Positions 24,746-38,939 are shown, counted from the stretch's first letter. The stretch is 64,000 bases of DNA from Aplysia californica (GCF_000002075.1 NW_004798113.1:171692-235691), one strand, 5' to 3'. The notes: generated from the sequence alone by a model not told the origin. Made by a program: numbers and translations.

Positions 24746-27700
24746 CTGGGATGGGAGAGAAACAAAAAATTTTGAGTTCTGAGAACTGAGAAGGAAATCA
24801 ACTTGACGCGGGAGTTAGTGTTGGGGGAGGGAGGGAGTGGGAGGGGTGTTATACAGCGTCTGCAACTGCATAAGGCCATATGAGAGCACCAGACACATTT
24901 AACATCCAGTTTTTTTTTTCGTAGGAGTTTTACAGCACTTTCAACACAATAAGGTCATATAAGTGCCAAAGAATAGATGTGTTACAAGAGAGTAACATAC
25001 ACAAAAAAGGAGGAGGAGAGAGGACGACAAACGATTGATAGGAAAGAAGGAGCAAACCACACCAGAGCACCCGCCAACCACCCAGTTTCATAACACGTGC
25101 GACAGCAACAGTAACAAACCAGACAACACAAGCGTGGCAACAACCAAAGAAAAGGGAATTGAGTGGCTCAGACAAAAAAAATGACGTCATTCCATCAGTC
25201 AGACGCAACTTACAACCATCACTGCCACTGAATTTCCAAAACTTCTCATTGGCACAGAACTACGTATACAATACGAGCATAACATTCCGAAACAGATACT
25301 ATTTCTTATGTTGAACGATACAATGGAAAGAGAAAGAATATGAAAATCCCGTTATCCATAGAAAAAATTGCCCTGTGTCTTTTCAACACACCAGATGAAC
25401 ACGCAGAGTCACACCTAACAGGGTTAAAAGATGGCTTTCACAAGTAATCCTACTTGCTTTCACGGAGAGGGGATAAGACAAAAACTGGCACACATATGTT
25501 ACCATACCCGCAAACAACAGGCCTCCGGAAAAGTTCCGAAGGGCAGTTGGAAATAATCACCCTTTACTTTCCTCTCTATTACGACATTGTCGATAAGACA
25601 ACGAACGGAGCACAAATTGCAAAGAAACGTCGTCTTCCCATAGGAGGGGAGCAAATGGAAAAATTATTCTACTGAGAAAAAGTCCAGTCTACAGCTTCAC
25701 CCCCCTTTGGTAGCTGCTCAGAACATGGTTGACGTCATTCAACAGTCAGTCGCAACTTACAAGCATCACAGCAACTACCAAATCAAATTCGTAATCCAAA
25801 TATGGTGTAAGGATGACGGTTCCACAACAAAGTGCGGAAGATTAGAGGTGTTACAAAAAAGAGCAACAAACACACACCCAAAAAAAAAAAGAAAAAGGGA
25901 GAGATACGGACAATAGATGTTTGATAGGAAAGAACAGGAAAGAACTCAAGAGCACCTGCTAACCACCCACAAAAGAAGTCTGATCTATGAGAAATTCACA
26001 TTAAGTTCCAAATGGCAGCTGGAAATGGTCACAACAGCAGCATATAAATTCAGAAGAAAACTGAGTAACAATATGTATACAGCACACTCCAGTGTTTTCG
26101 GTAACAAATGCAGGTTATAGATTCCATTGTGATTTTTGTCAGTGCCTTTCCTCCACACGCCCAAATATCCTTACTTTCCTTTCTATTGTAACACTGTCCA
26201 TAAACATCCAGGCACAAATCACATGGGTTCATAAAACATCCGTCTTCTCAAAGAAGAAAAAGGGAGCAAAGAATAAATTACTCTTCAAGAAACAGTAGAA
26301 GCCAGTCCACAGCTTGACTTCGTTTTAGTTTTAGTAAGTGTTGGCACTTGCAACACAAAAAGGTCATATATAAGCCGAAGATTTAGAAGTGTTACTAGAG
26401 AGTAACAAACACAAAATAAAAGGAGGGGAAATAAGGATGATAGGTGTTAGGAAAGTAGGAGCAAACTACATGAGAGCACCCACTCAGCTTGACGTCCCTT
26501 TGGTAGCTGCTCAGAATAAGGTTGACGTCATTCAACAGTCAGTCGCAACTTACAGACACCACAGCAACTACCAAGACAGGACATCTACAAGGAAATCCCA
26601 TTTTTTAAATTTTGGCAAGTTTTACGTACGTCACTTGCAACACAATATGGTCACTTCAGTGTCGAAGATATAAAACTTTACATAAGAGCAACAAACACAC
26701 ACACAAAAAAAGGATATCATGACGATAGATGTTTGATGGGAAAGAAGGAGTAATAAACCACACCAAAGCAGCCGCCAAAAATTCCCAGACAATGGGTGAT
26801 GTATTCTAATGAAAATAAAGAAAACAAACTTTCATATGACTATGACCCGCTTCATAATTACAGAAACTTACCTTTATTGTCAAAATCTGTTTCACAGTTT
26901 CAGGACTTTCAAAAACCACGAATCCGAAGTTCTGTTGAGGAAACAAAACAATGCAATGAATGTCAAAGTTTTGATAGTTTTAGGAAGTGTTTTACTGCAC
27001 TTGCAACACAAAGAGGTCATATAACAGCCGAAGATTAGGTGTTACAAGAGAGTAACAAACATAAAAAAGGAGGAGAGATAAGGGCGACAGATGTTTGAAA
27101 GGAAAGAAGGAGCAGACAACACCAGAGCGCCTGCCAACCACCCACCGTCAAAGTTTGACGCACCCACAACAACGCCACTTCCTTCATTGCTTTGGGGACA
27201 GGGAAGAGGCATGTCGACACAATAATGGCCATACCGTGCGGATAGATAATACGGACAGATGGACAGAACACAGAGGAAGAAAAGAAGTAGGACCTAGTAG
27301 TGGGTCCTTCCTTATCAGCATGAACTTCATCGTCCAAGCCAAAAAAAAACAAACAGTAAAAATCTACAAACAAAAGAAAGACCAAAAACTGAAATTTCAT
27401 AAATCAGCTGAGAATACATCACATATTTACCAGAAAGCCCGTAAAACACTTCAGGGTTCAAATGACACCCTGATCTTCAACAGGCAGCATTCAATACTTA
27501 TGAAGTCTTCACAAAAAAAATTTGTAAGCACAATCCTACAGAACACAACTGTGAAACAGCTTTCAAACCTACTAACTCATCATTCCTCCTCGTTCAGAAA
27601 AGAAGAAAATGTCTTTAACCCTATCCGTACGTCGTGTTTTACTATCGTATCCACACCACCTTTGGGGAACTCTGTGCCACCACTTTCAAATTTACTCGTT

Positions 27701-30700
27701 AATCCGATTAGTACGCTTTGCATAGCAGTCTGTCAAAATGATGTTTTGAGAAATACTGAGAGTTTCAAAGAGACCTTCAGACTAGAAGTATTCTAAAATG
27801 TGAAGAATACAACCCCGGGGATACAAAATGACCCCAGGATGTACAGATAGCGTTACAAGACAAAAATTAAAACAGATCTACTTACCGGGAGTTTTCCTCC
27901 TCCACTCTTCGTGTTTATCCTCAACTCTTCAACTTTGCCATATTCTGCAGAGAAACAAAGAACAGATAAGTTCATAGTCCTTTTTTTCTATATTTTCCAA
28001 ATCCACAAGCAAATCATCACATGTCTTTCAAAGCTGGGAACAGGCAAAACAAGTACGTGTGGGGGAAAAACAACACAACCCACAACACACAGAAGACTAA
28101 ACATATAGCACAATTACAAGCAGGTACACGCATGCATTTCTCCAAGTTTCAATAAATCAGAAATCAAGCCTGAATCCTCCAAAAGAATCCCTTCGACTTA
28201 CGTTTCCTGTTTCTTGTAGGACATGACTGAAATCCCACAGATTCCACCCTGCAGCTACCAGTGATGCTACACAAAAGGTCTTTTTCAAAAAGCTTTAGTA
28301 AGAGTTTTACAACACTTGCAACATAATAAGGTTGTATGAGTACCGAAGATTAAAAGTGTTACAAGAGAGTTTGTTTGTTTTAGTAGAGGTTTAACGGCAC
28401 TCGCAACTGCATAAGGTCATATGAGCGCCAGAAGATTCGAGGTGTTACAAGAGAGTAACAAACATAAAAAAGAAGAAGGGGAGATAAGGACGATAGATGT
28501 TAGATAGGAAAGAAGAAGCAAAGCACACCAGAGCACCCGCCAACCACCCAAACACTGGGTCTACAAGTTCAAAATGTGTGCGTGTGTGTGTGTATGCGCA
28601 CGTGTGCGTGTGTGTTCTTACTTTACTATAAACTAATAAGCGCAAGCAAAACTCACGTTCAAAGAACTCCTTCAACTCTCGTTCCGTGATGTTCAGGGGC
28701 AAGTTTCCGACAAACAATTGCTGGCGATCAGAGTATTTGGTGCCACCAGCACTGTTGGACCTGCGCCCGTTTACACTTTCGTTGTCTCCGTCACCGTCAC
28801 CGCGGCTCATACTGTTCCTGTCACGGTCGGCATATCGATCACGGGGAGCTCTGAAACACAAAAGAATGTTAATATTATAGAACCTTTTAGTTTTAGTAAG
28901 TGTTTTACAGCATTAGCAACACAATAAGGTCAAATAAGCGCAGAAGATTAGAGGTGTTACAAGGGAGTAACAAACACTAAAAAAAGAAGGAGGGGAGATA
29001 AAGACAATATATGTCCGATAGGAAAGAAAAAGCAAACCACACCAGAGCACCCGTCAACCACCCACATAGAACCTTTATGGGATATCTAATTTTTAATTGT
29101 GTGTGTGTGTGTGTGTGTCTGTGAGAATGACAATTCTATTACATGTTTGTTGGAGTCACGAGACATGATTCTAATTTCTTCTGCTAAATACGAAAAAAAG
29201 TGCTAGTATTATTACAAACACAACTTAAAAAACTACCTGGCAAGCTGAAAATTTCTTAACATTTTTAATACTATGCAGATCTCTGTAAAGTTTTCATGAC
29301 TTCATATCAGAAACAATATTAACCCTTTCCTAGCGCTGGTACGCCAGTGAGGGGAAAGAACTGTATTATCAAGCAGAAAAAGGCAGATATTTTAACCAGT
29401 GAGGGGAAAGAACAGCAATATCAAGCAGAAAAGAAAAAGACAGAAATGTGTACAACAATATCATCAGTCAATGGAACACAAGCTTTATAGCATGCTGTAT
29501 GTATTTCCTACCTCTGTGGCCTCTGTGCCTGGGGGGCCTGTGTGGGAATGCCTTCTGTCTTGGCAGGCTCCTGGCGCACTTGGGGCGGCTTGCTCACGTG
29601 GCTGGCGGCCGGGGCGGGGAAAGACTGTGCTTGTGGGGCAGATCCACCCGCGGGGTTCTTGCTGGCTAGCGCAGCCCACGTAACCGGCTTGCGTTCTGGG
29701 AAGGGGGGGAAGCGAAAAAGTCTCAGGCATTGCACAATAATTAGTCGAAATTGTTAGACATCCACTAATTACCAACGACAGTGTCATAATAATTTTAAAA
29801 TCGCAAGATGGAGAAGCAGTTTTTTTTAGTATACTTTTAGTAGAGTTTTTACGGCCATCGCAACTGCATAAGGTCATATGAACGTCAGAGGGAAGTAAGG
29901 GATGGTTGTATAGTTAACCCTAACTCTGGCAAGGGCCGATTAGATCGGCCCATTTCCTGCCATGAAACTGGCAGGGCCGATCTCATAGGACCATATAGTA
30001 AACTGCTGCTTCTGCCTTCCAACTAAATATTTGGGGGTTCCTAAAGTGATTTCTGATTGGCTAAAAGGCTAACCTCCAACCAATCAGAATATTTCTACCA
30101 TTCTGGCTTAGGAGAAGAGTATTTTGTTTTCAAAACAGAGGGATGTTTTGAAAGCTTGTTGATCAGGTCACAAGCCACTAATGCCAGTGTAGATCTATCA
30201 CTTGTGTGGGTCTAAAATGGCCAAAAATCGATCTTTTTTGGATACATTTGAAAGTGAATTGACTAGGGAAAGTAATTCAGACACTGTTAGTGGTGGATTT
30301 ATTGGTGTTCAGTCAAGATTGGGATTAGATCTGACAGACAATGGGGATACATGTACCAGTTCTCATCCTGCCCCAACTTCTTTCAAATGGAACACTAGAT
30401 CCTACTACTTTGGGAGTCTAATAGGGGCAGAAAAAGGAGAGCTATAGAGTAAAGTAGGTTCCTTTTGCTATACTAATTATTACAGACTACCAGCAGATTG
30501 CTGAAAACCACATGGTTGTACTTAGAGTGTTTTTATGTTGAGTTTGGTATAAAATTAGCGAGTATCAGCTGCGCTCGAAGCAGACCACATGACAAATTGA
30601 AACAGTCATAACTCTTTACCTGTTCTTCTCAAACCTATAAAACTACACATTTTCTGAAAGGTAATTGAAAAACCCATATTTCTGCTATCTCACATTTTTT

Positions 30701-33700
30701 ATAACAAGAAATACATTAGATTGGTGAATATGCTAATGAGCATGTAAATTTTTTATGTCAGCCATCTTGGATTTCAAAGTTACATAACCCCTTGAAAATA
30801 AACTAAAATCATATGTTCAATGGCAAAATATAAAAGTTCATTCAATTCTTTCAGAAAATATATACTTTTGTAGGGTTTTTATTTGATACAAGTCCATAAA
30901 TTTGATTGGTAAAGCATGTGCACGTTTTGGTTGACTGGCCCTGCCATTCCTGTTGAAACCACTTGCCAGAGTTAGGGTTAAATACTTTGAACACGTGGTC
31001 ATTAGACCCTGTTTGCTTATTTTACTAAAGAGTTTTACGGCACTTGCAACAAAATTAGATCAAAAGGAGCGCTAAAAATCAACAGGTTACAAGAGAGTAA
31101 CAAACCCAACCAAAGGAGAGATATGGACAATAGATGTTTGATAGATAAGGCACAGTTATGAGCGTGACATGATGAATCAGCCCATTTACCCTTCTACTGT
31201 GCTTGAACGAGAAATGTCCCCCCTTTGGGAATGGCCTAAAGACACTACAGTCGGAGGAAAAAAGGAGCAAACCACACCAGAGCACCCACCTTCTATGTAC
31301 CGTTCCAATTTTAGTATATAATACGTACAGCGTGAACACTTAAAAAATCAAATCTTACCCAGAGGGGGGTCAGAAAACTCTGGCTGTGGTGGCTCTGGCG
31401 CAGGGGAGGGCTTGGGCTCCACTTTCTGTTCAAACTTCTCCTCGGACGGGGACACTTCCTCCGGCAGGCCGCTGTCGGCGTTGCTCGGGGTGCTGTCCCC
31501 CTCGGCCTTGGGAGCCTGGGGTGGGGTGGAGACGATGGCTGGGGCCGGCTCGGGTGTCTTCAGGGCCTCCACCTCGTGGCTGGTGCCGTTGCTGGGAGAG
31601 AATAAGGAGGACACAAGAGCAAAGAAAGTTAGTTTTGGTGATAATTTTAAGTCCAGTGGTTGAGTAGTTTTGGGAAAGTTTTACAGCGCTCGCAACCCGC
31701 AACTGCATATACGGTCTTTTGTGAGCGCCAAGGGGTGCTTTTTGTTTGTTTTAGTAAGTGTTTTACGGCATTTGCAACACTATAAGGCCATATTAAGTGT
31801 TGAGGATTAGAGGTGCTACAAGAGAGTAACAAGCATAAAAAAGGAGGAGAGATCAGGACGACAGGTGCTTGATAGGAAAGAAGCCGTCATTTAGCGCAGG
31901 GAAAAATGAGGAGAGCACAAAGAAATTTTGTTTTAGTGAGTTTTACGTCAGGTAGTAGAGTAAAGAGATGCATGTAGACACAAGAAGTCATTGAGTAAAA
32001 GTAAAAAGTAAAGACAAGCCAACAGAAATAACAGAGAAGGAAAGAACAGTAAGACCAACCAGTGGCACCCTCCAACCACCTTTATAATAGTTTTACGGCA
32101 CTTGCAACACAATCAGGACTAATAAATGCCAAAGACCTGAGGTGTTACGGTAGAGACTTTAGAGACTGATTTAGACATACAAATAAATCAAAAACTCAGT
32201 CAATGCGTTAGCTCAGGTTTTGAGTACACGAGGAGGAACTTCTCAGCATTTTGTTTCATAAGAGAGGGCAAGTTCCAAGTGTCATCACTGCTAACGATAT
32301 CACATAGACATAATGCAACATACATTATTGCAATGTAAAGAAACAATTGAACACGTTTTCACATTGACTCATCATATCATGTTGCTGCAAATTTTGAAAT
32401 ACATTCGAAGGTACAGGCTCTTCAGGAACTATGTGATTAGATGTCACATAAAGTTGTTTGCTAAAAATAGTAAATCTGCTACACTATGCTGCGCAATTAA
32501 CTCACAACTCTTCTACATGTACTCCTCTCTTAAATAATGATCAAGACAAATGCCCCACACTAACAACCGTAAAAGAAAATTTTCTGAAGACAAAATATAA
32601 AAAAGCAACACAAAACTACGGTTGTAACTGCAGTTTTTAAGTACTTCAAGACATGGGAAACTGAATTTTTTTTTCTTCAATGAGTTAGCTCAGGTTTTGA
32701 GTACACGAGGAGGAACTTCTCAGCATTTTCTGTCATAAGAGAGGGCAAGTTCCAAGTGTCATCACTGCTAACAACATTGGCACACAAGATATGACACAAT
32801 GTGGAGAAAGTCTTAAGATTCCACATGGACTATTGGACCATTGCATAACATTAACACAAATTTTGACATACATTGAAATGTACACTCTCGTAACAGAATA
32901 GTAAAAATTTGTCAAATGAAATTTGCCCAACAAGAGCAGTATCTTTTCAAAAACAAATGTTTTACAACCGAACAGTTCGATATCTGAGCTGTTTCTCGCC
33001 CCTACCTTTACCAAAAACACCTTACACTATCAATTAATAAAATAATTTTTTTTAAATTTTAATTCCCAAAGGTTAAAAAAAAATAAAGGGTTGCTACAAT
33101 CAACATCAGTTGTACTTCCAACTCAAAGCATTATCGATCATAAAGATAGGAGTTAAAGTGTTTGGTTTTTTTTACTAGGTTAGCTCAGGTTTTGAGTACA
33201 CGAGGAGGAACTTCTCAGCATTTTCTGTCATAAGAGAGGGCAAGTTCCAAGTGTCATCACTGCTAACAACATGGGTACACATGATTGATTGATTGATTGA
33301 GTAGGAGTTTTACAGCACTATTGACTCAGTCTTGGTCATTAGTACACACGAGACATGGCACAATGTGGAGAAAAGTCTTAAAGATTTCACACTGATTATA
33401 GGATCATTGCATAACAGTAACCTCAAATTTTGACATACATTGAAATTTACAGACTCTCCTGGCAGGACAGTAAGTATTTGTCAAATATAATTTGTTCAGC
33501 CAGGAGTATCTTCTCCAAAAAAGTTTTACTATATAAAAATAATATAACAGTTCAACACACGAGCTGTCTCTTCACCCCCTTATCAAAAACTTTTTGTAAG
33601 TTATAAAACACCTTACACTACCAATTTATAAATTAAGTGTGGTTTTTTTTTTTACTTTTTAATTTCCCAAAAAATTTTTTTTATTGTGTTAGCTACAATC

Positions 33701-36700
33701 AACATCAGTTGTATTTCTAACTCAAAGTATTATGGATAGCCAAAATGGAAAATGTTTTCTTTTTTTTACTCGGTTAGCTCAGGTTTTGAGTACACGAGGA
33801 GGAACTTCTCAGCATTTTCTTTCATAAGAGAGGGCAAGTTCCAAGTGTCATCACCGCTAACAACCTTGGTACACATAGGACATTAGGAGAAAGTATTAAG
33901 TTATTTTCCACACCTGTTATTAGATCGTAACGTAATATCAAATTTTGACATATATTCAGAGGTGCGGACACTCCTAGCACAATGGTATGTGTCAAATAAA
34001 CTTTGCCCAACAAGAGGAGTATCTTTTCAAAAACAATGATGAATACACATGCCGTTTCTTCTCCCTTTACCCAAAACTTTAAAAGATAAAGAAACACCTG
34101 ACACTATCATTTGATAAAATATTTTAAGTTGTATTTTTTTTATTAACCTTTCAGTTCCCAAAGCTTCAAAAAAACTGTAAGCTACAATCAACATCAGTTC
34201 TACTTCTAACTCAAAGTAGTATCAACAATCAAGACGAGTGGAAGGGTTTTTCTTATCTTGGTTAGCTCAGGTTTTGAGTACACGAGGAGGAACTTCTCAG
34301 CATTTTCTTTCATAAGAGAGGGCAAGTTCCAAGTGTCATCACTGCTAACAACACAATAGACTTGGCACAATGCGGGGAAAGTACTGAAGTTTTCACACCG
34401 ATTATTGGATCATTGTGTAACAGGATTTTTTGGGACACATATTCGAATAAACAGACCCTCATCGCACGATAGAATGTGTCAAACAAAATTGGCCCAACAA
34501 GAGGAGTACCTTTTCAAAAACAATGTTTACAAGATAACAGTTGAATACACAAGAAGCTGTTTCTTCGCCCCTCCCACTCCCTTTACACAAAACTTCGGGG
34601 GGAAATGGGTTAAAAAAACACCTGGAAACTGATACAAAAGATTTTTTAAAACTTTTTGTATTTCTAAGTAGTATGGACAATCAAGAAGAGTCTCTTCCTT
34701 TTGATGCGTTAGCTCAGGTTTTGAGTACACGAGGAGGAACTTCTCAGCATATTGTTTCATAAGAGAGGGCAAGTTCCAAGTGTCATCACTGCTAACAACA
34801 TTGGTACACACGAGACATGGCACATGCGGAAACAGTATTTTAAAATTCCTCATTAACAATTGGACCATTACATATCAAATTTTGGCATACATTCAAATCT
34901 GCACTCTCCTGACCAGATAGTAAGTATTTGTCAAGTAAAATTTACCAAACCAGGAGTATCTCTCCAAAAACAATGTTTTGTAACATAACCGTTGAATACT
35001 CGAGCCGTTTCTATGCCCATCCCTTTATTCTAAACTTACTTTGGGGGGGCGCGAGAGTTTGTAGTTCAAAACACATCCAACACTATCAACTGATATTTCT
35101 TTAGACATTCTTTTTTTTTTCAAGGTTAAAATAAAAAATACGGGACAATCAACACCGGTTGTACTTTTGACTCAAAAGTAGTATGGACAATCAAGACTAC
35201 TCTTTGATGCGTTAGCTCAGGTTTTGAGTACACGAGGAGGAACTTCTCAGCATTTTCTGTCATAAGAGAGGGCAAGTTCCAAGTGTCATCACCGCTAACA
35301 AAAATAATCATGATACATGCATGTGACTTGGCACAATGTGGGGAAAGTTTTGAAGTTTTCACATTGACGACTGGATTATAATTACGTAACAGTTAATTTT
35401 TAAATGTTTTATTGTGCATGCTCTTTCTGCAAGACAAAAGAAGTCAAAACTGTCCAAGACCCTTTGTTCAGAAGAAAAGTGGTTGTACTAGACTGGAGCA
35501 CTTCTTTCAATGCATCCGAATAATAATGTCAACAATATTTTTTAAAAAGGAGGAAGGGGGGGAGGGAGAGATGATTGGGAAGTGACTATTTTATAAAGGT
35601 GATCAAGAACAGGTTTATCCCTCCCTCTACCCCAAAAATTTTTTCAACATATCTTGCACTAACAAACAGATTAAAAAACAATTTCCCCAAAAAAAGAACT
35701 GGAAGTTACAACCATCACTGCTTGTACTTTTAATTCACAGTAGTATTGACAATCAAGATAAGTGACAATCAAGATAAGTGAAAGGGTTTCGTTACACTTG
35801 GTTAGCTCAGGTTTTGAGTACACGAGGAGGAACTTCTCAGCATTTTTTTTATAAGAGAGGGCAAGTTCCAAGTGTCATCACTGCTAACAACATTGGTACA
35901 CATGAGACATAGCATGATATGGAGAAAGTATTGAAGTTTCCACATCGATTATTGAATCATTACATAGCATCACATTTTGACAGTTTTGAATGTAGAGTCT
36001 CGCAGCAAGACAGCAAGTGTTTGTCAAATAAAATTAGCGAAACCAGCAGAGTGGAGATCTTTTCAAAAATTATGCTTTACAACACAACTGTTGAATACTT
36101 AAGCTGTTTCACTGTATCATTGCTCTCCCTTTACCCAAAAAGGCGGGGGGGGGGGGGGGGGGAGGACACATCTGACACTATTAAATGATAAAATAGTTGT
36201 TCTTTAATTCAAGGTACACTCAACAATGGTTGAACTTGTATCTCAAAGTAGTATGGATAATCAAGATGAGTTAGAGGAATTTTTTTCTCTCTTTGATGCG
36301 TTAGCTCAGGTTTTGAGTACACGAGAAGGAACTTCTCAGCATTTTCTGTCATAAGAGAGGGCAAGTTCCAAGTGTCATCACTGCTAACAACAATATACAT
36401 GATACATGCATGTGACTTGGCACAATGTGGGGAAAGTTTTGAAGTTTTCGCATTGACAACTGGATATTACGGAACAGATAATTTTTTAATATGCTCACTC
36501 CGCAAGTTATAATAAGTCAAAACTGTCCAAAACCCTTTGTTCAGAAGAAAAGTGGTTGTATTAGACAGGAAGACTTCTTTCATCGCATCCTAATAATGTC
36601 AACAATAAAAATATTTTTTAGGGGGGGGGGAAGAGATGATTGGGAAGTGATTATTTTATAAAGGCGATCATCTAACAGGGGTGGCCTTAAAAAGAGGTTC

Positions 36701-38939
36701 AACCGCATTTGTCAAAATTCCCGAACCAGAAGAGCATTTCTTTTTAAAAACATCACTTACTATTATAACGTGAACACCTGTGAGTCGTAATTCTTTATCC
36801 CTCCCTCTATCAAAAAAAGATAAAAAGTTTAGAACATATCTTGCACTAACAGATTTTTATAATTTCCCAAAAAGAACTGAAAGCTACAACCAACACTGCT
36901 TGTACTTTTAATTCACAGTAGTATGGACAATCAAAATGAGTGAAAGGGTTTCGTTTAAGTCGCTTAGCTCAGGTTTTGAGTACACGAGGAGGAACTTCTC
37001 AGCATTTTCTGTCATAAGAGAGGGCAAGTTCCAAGTGTCATCACTGCTAACAACAACAAAACACAAAGACCCTAACACAACTGACAAGTTGCAGTTAACA
37101 TGTAGGCTGGGGAATCCCTGAACAACTTTTCCACTGACAACTGAATCAACTAGTACAGTCGAACCCACTCTAGCAACCACTTGTCCATTACAATCACCAA
37201 CAAAAAAAATTCCCTTTGGTTGTTGGGTTTTTTCTTTTTCTTTCATGACACTGTATAAGTGGACTGCTTATCTGTAATGACCACTCTTCTCCTACACAAT
37301 GGGTAGTCATCTTACACAAGCCCATTTGTACCTGCAAGCTTTTAGTCGTATTCGAAAGTACAGGTTCATCTTTCAGTAAGATCTTAAAATGATGATCCAA
37401 CAAAATTTGCTCAACCGGAAAAACCGAAATTGTCTTTTGAGAAACAATAATTCCAACTACATCAAAACCGTTGCAGGTTATTTCAAAACACCCATGCCCT
37501 ACAAAAAAAAAAATGTATTCAAGACAAAAACTTGACAGCAACAAATGTTTATGAACAATTTCCCAAAAGAAAAAGATTAAGAGTGAGCACTAAACGTAGA
37601 TTGTGTACTTCTACTTTAAGATACTTTGGATAATGATGTGTTAGCTCAGGTTTTGAGTACACGAGGAGGAACTTCTCAGCATTTTCTGTCATAAGAGAGG
37701 GCAAGTTCCAAGTGTCATCACCGCTAACGACATAAGTAGTATACACGTGTTCGCAAGACTGGTGAACTAAACAAAAAAGGCTCAGACACAGACATTTTTT
37801 TTTTTTTAAATTACACAGCATCTGCTAATTGAAAAGTATTTTCACAAACAGAACATACAAAAATAGTGTCTAACCAATTTTCCATGTGGACAAGTATCTT
37901 GGGACACGAGAAGCACTTTTTCCTCTTCTTCAAAGAACCCTGAAGAACAACTAAACACTGAAGTGTAAACACACATACAGCCTCTAGCTCTAAGCAGTAT
38001 TTCTTTCAGTTCCACCTGTCATCGTGGCTAACGAGATGTATCAACGAGACCAGGGAACAGCAGAGTACATGAGAATAGGTTTAAAGATTTACCTCAAAGG
38101 CACCGGATCGTAGTAGTTGGAGGGCACTTCTTGCGCCACGGCTGGGGCTGGATCCGGTATGGATCCATTTTCCAAGATTTCTTGCCTTGGGTCTGTGACA
38201 AATCCTATGTGAAAACACACAAAGATATGTGGACATTGAATAAAACCACGAGAAATTGATGACATTCATAACTATTCGACACAAGAACTACAACAAACTT
38301 TTTCAGCAAGGAAGAAAAAATACAGCACAAAACCATCCTCCACCTGGTGTAAAAAGAGTTAAAACAATGACCACATACATCCCCCTTCCCATGACAATGA
38401 AGTTTCCATGAGCAAAGCAAAATCTTAGGGACCTTGGTCCATCAAGAACTTCTTCAAACTTCCAAAACTCTAAAGGGCAAAAACTTCCAAATTACACTTT
38501 CATCTCAAATAGGACAGAGCCATGTGGGTGTGGAGAGCCATTAAGAGCTCATCCAACAATTCAAGTTTCAACAACACCCTGCCGGGACTTCCAACCTGGG
38601 AAATACACACTATCTATGATACCAATAAAACTTGAAGTACTCCCACTCTAATTTACAATATTTCAGAGACATGGAAATAACAAAAACGGTTCAAAAACAT
38701 ACAAAAGTAGGCAGGAAGTTGGGTAAAGCAAAAAAAAATAAAAATATATACATATAGAAAAAAGAAACAGTTAAAGAAACCCCCAGAGATTGTGCCAACA
38801 TTGAGTCAGTGATATAATAGTTCCACAAGAACAAAGACAATTGAGCATCTATTTTAAGAATATACACCTGCAACTCTCTCACTAATAAAAGACTTCACTT
38901 AAAAAGTTCTTGAAGGATCTCCAATAATTTGGGGATGGG

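Noticed and set aside
24238-24782. Three 135-147 residue open frames on the + strand
   Set aside because: Antisense of the GC-rich G3BP RGG exon and poly-G in its 3'UTR.
27095-27796. 233-residue open frame on the + strand
   Set aside because: Runs from the end of a SINE-like repeat through intron sequence into a piggyBac-like MITE; no protein-like composition.
37154-37390. TACAGTCGAACCCACTCTAG as the left end of another TA-flanked element
   Set aside because: The left end fits, but no matching inverted right end was found in the following kilobase.
32207-37728. Regularly spaced boxes as a CRISPR array
   Set aside because: Spacers of 360-590 bp that are themselves homologous, inside an animal intron; not a CRISPR layout.
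32207-37728. 89-nt box as a hammerhead ribozyme
   Set aside because: Only GTGATGA and a distant GAAA are present; the CTGANGA core and its helix II spacing are missing.
32207-37728. 89-nt box as a tRNA or tRNA-derived element because of TTAGCTCAGG
   Set aside because: Resembles an A box, but no B box at the right distance (AAGTTCCAAGTG is not GGTTCGANTCC) and no cloverleaf.
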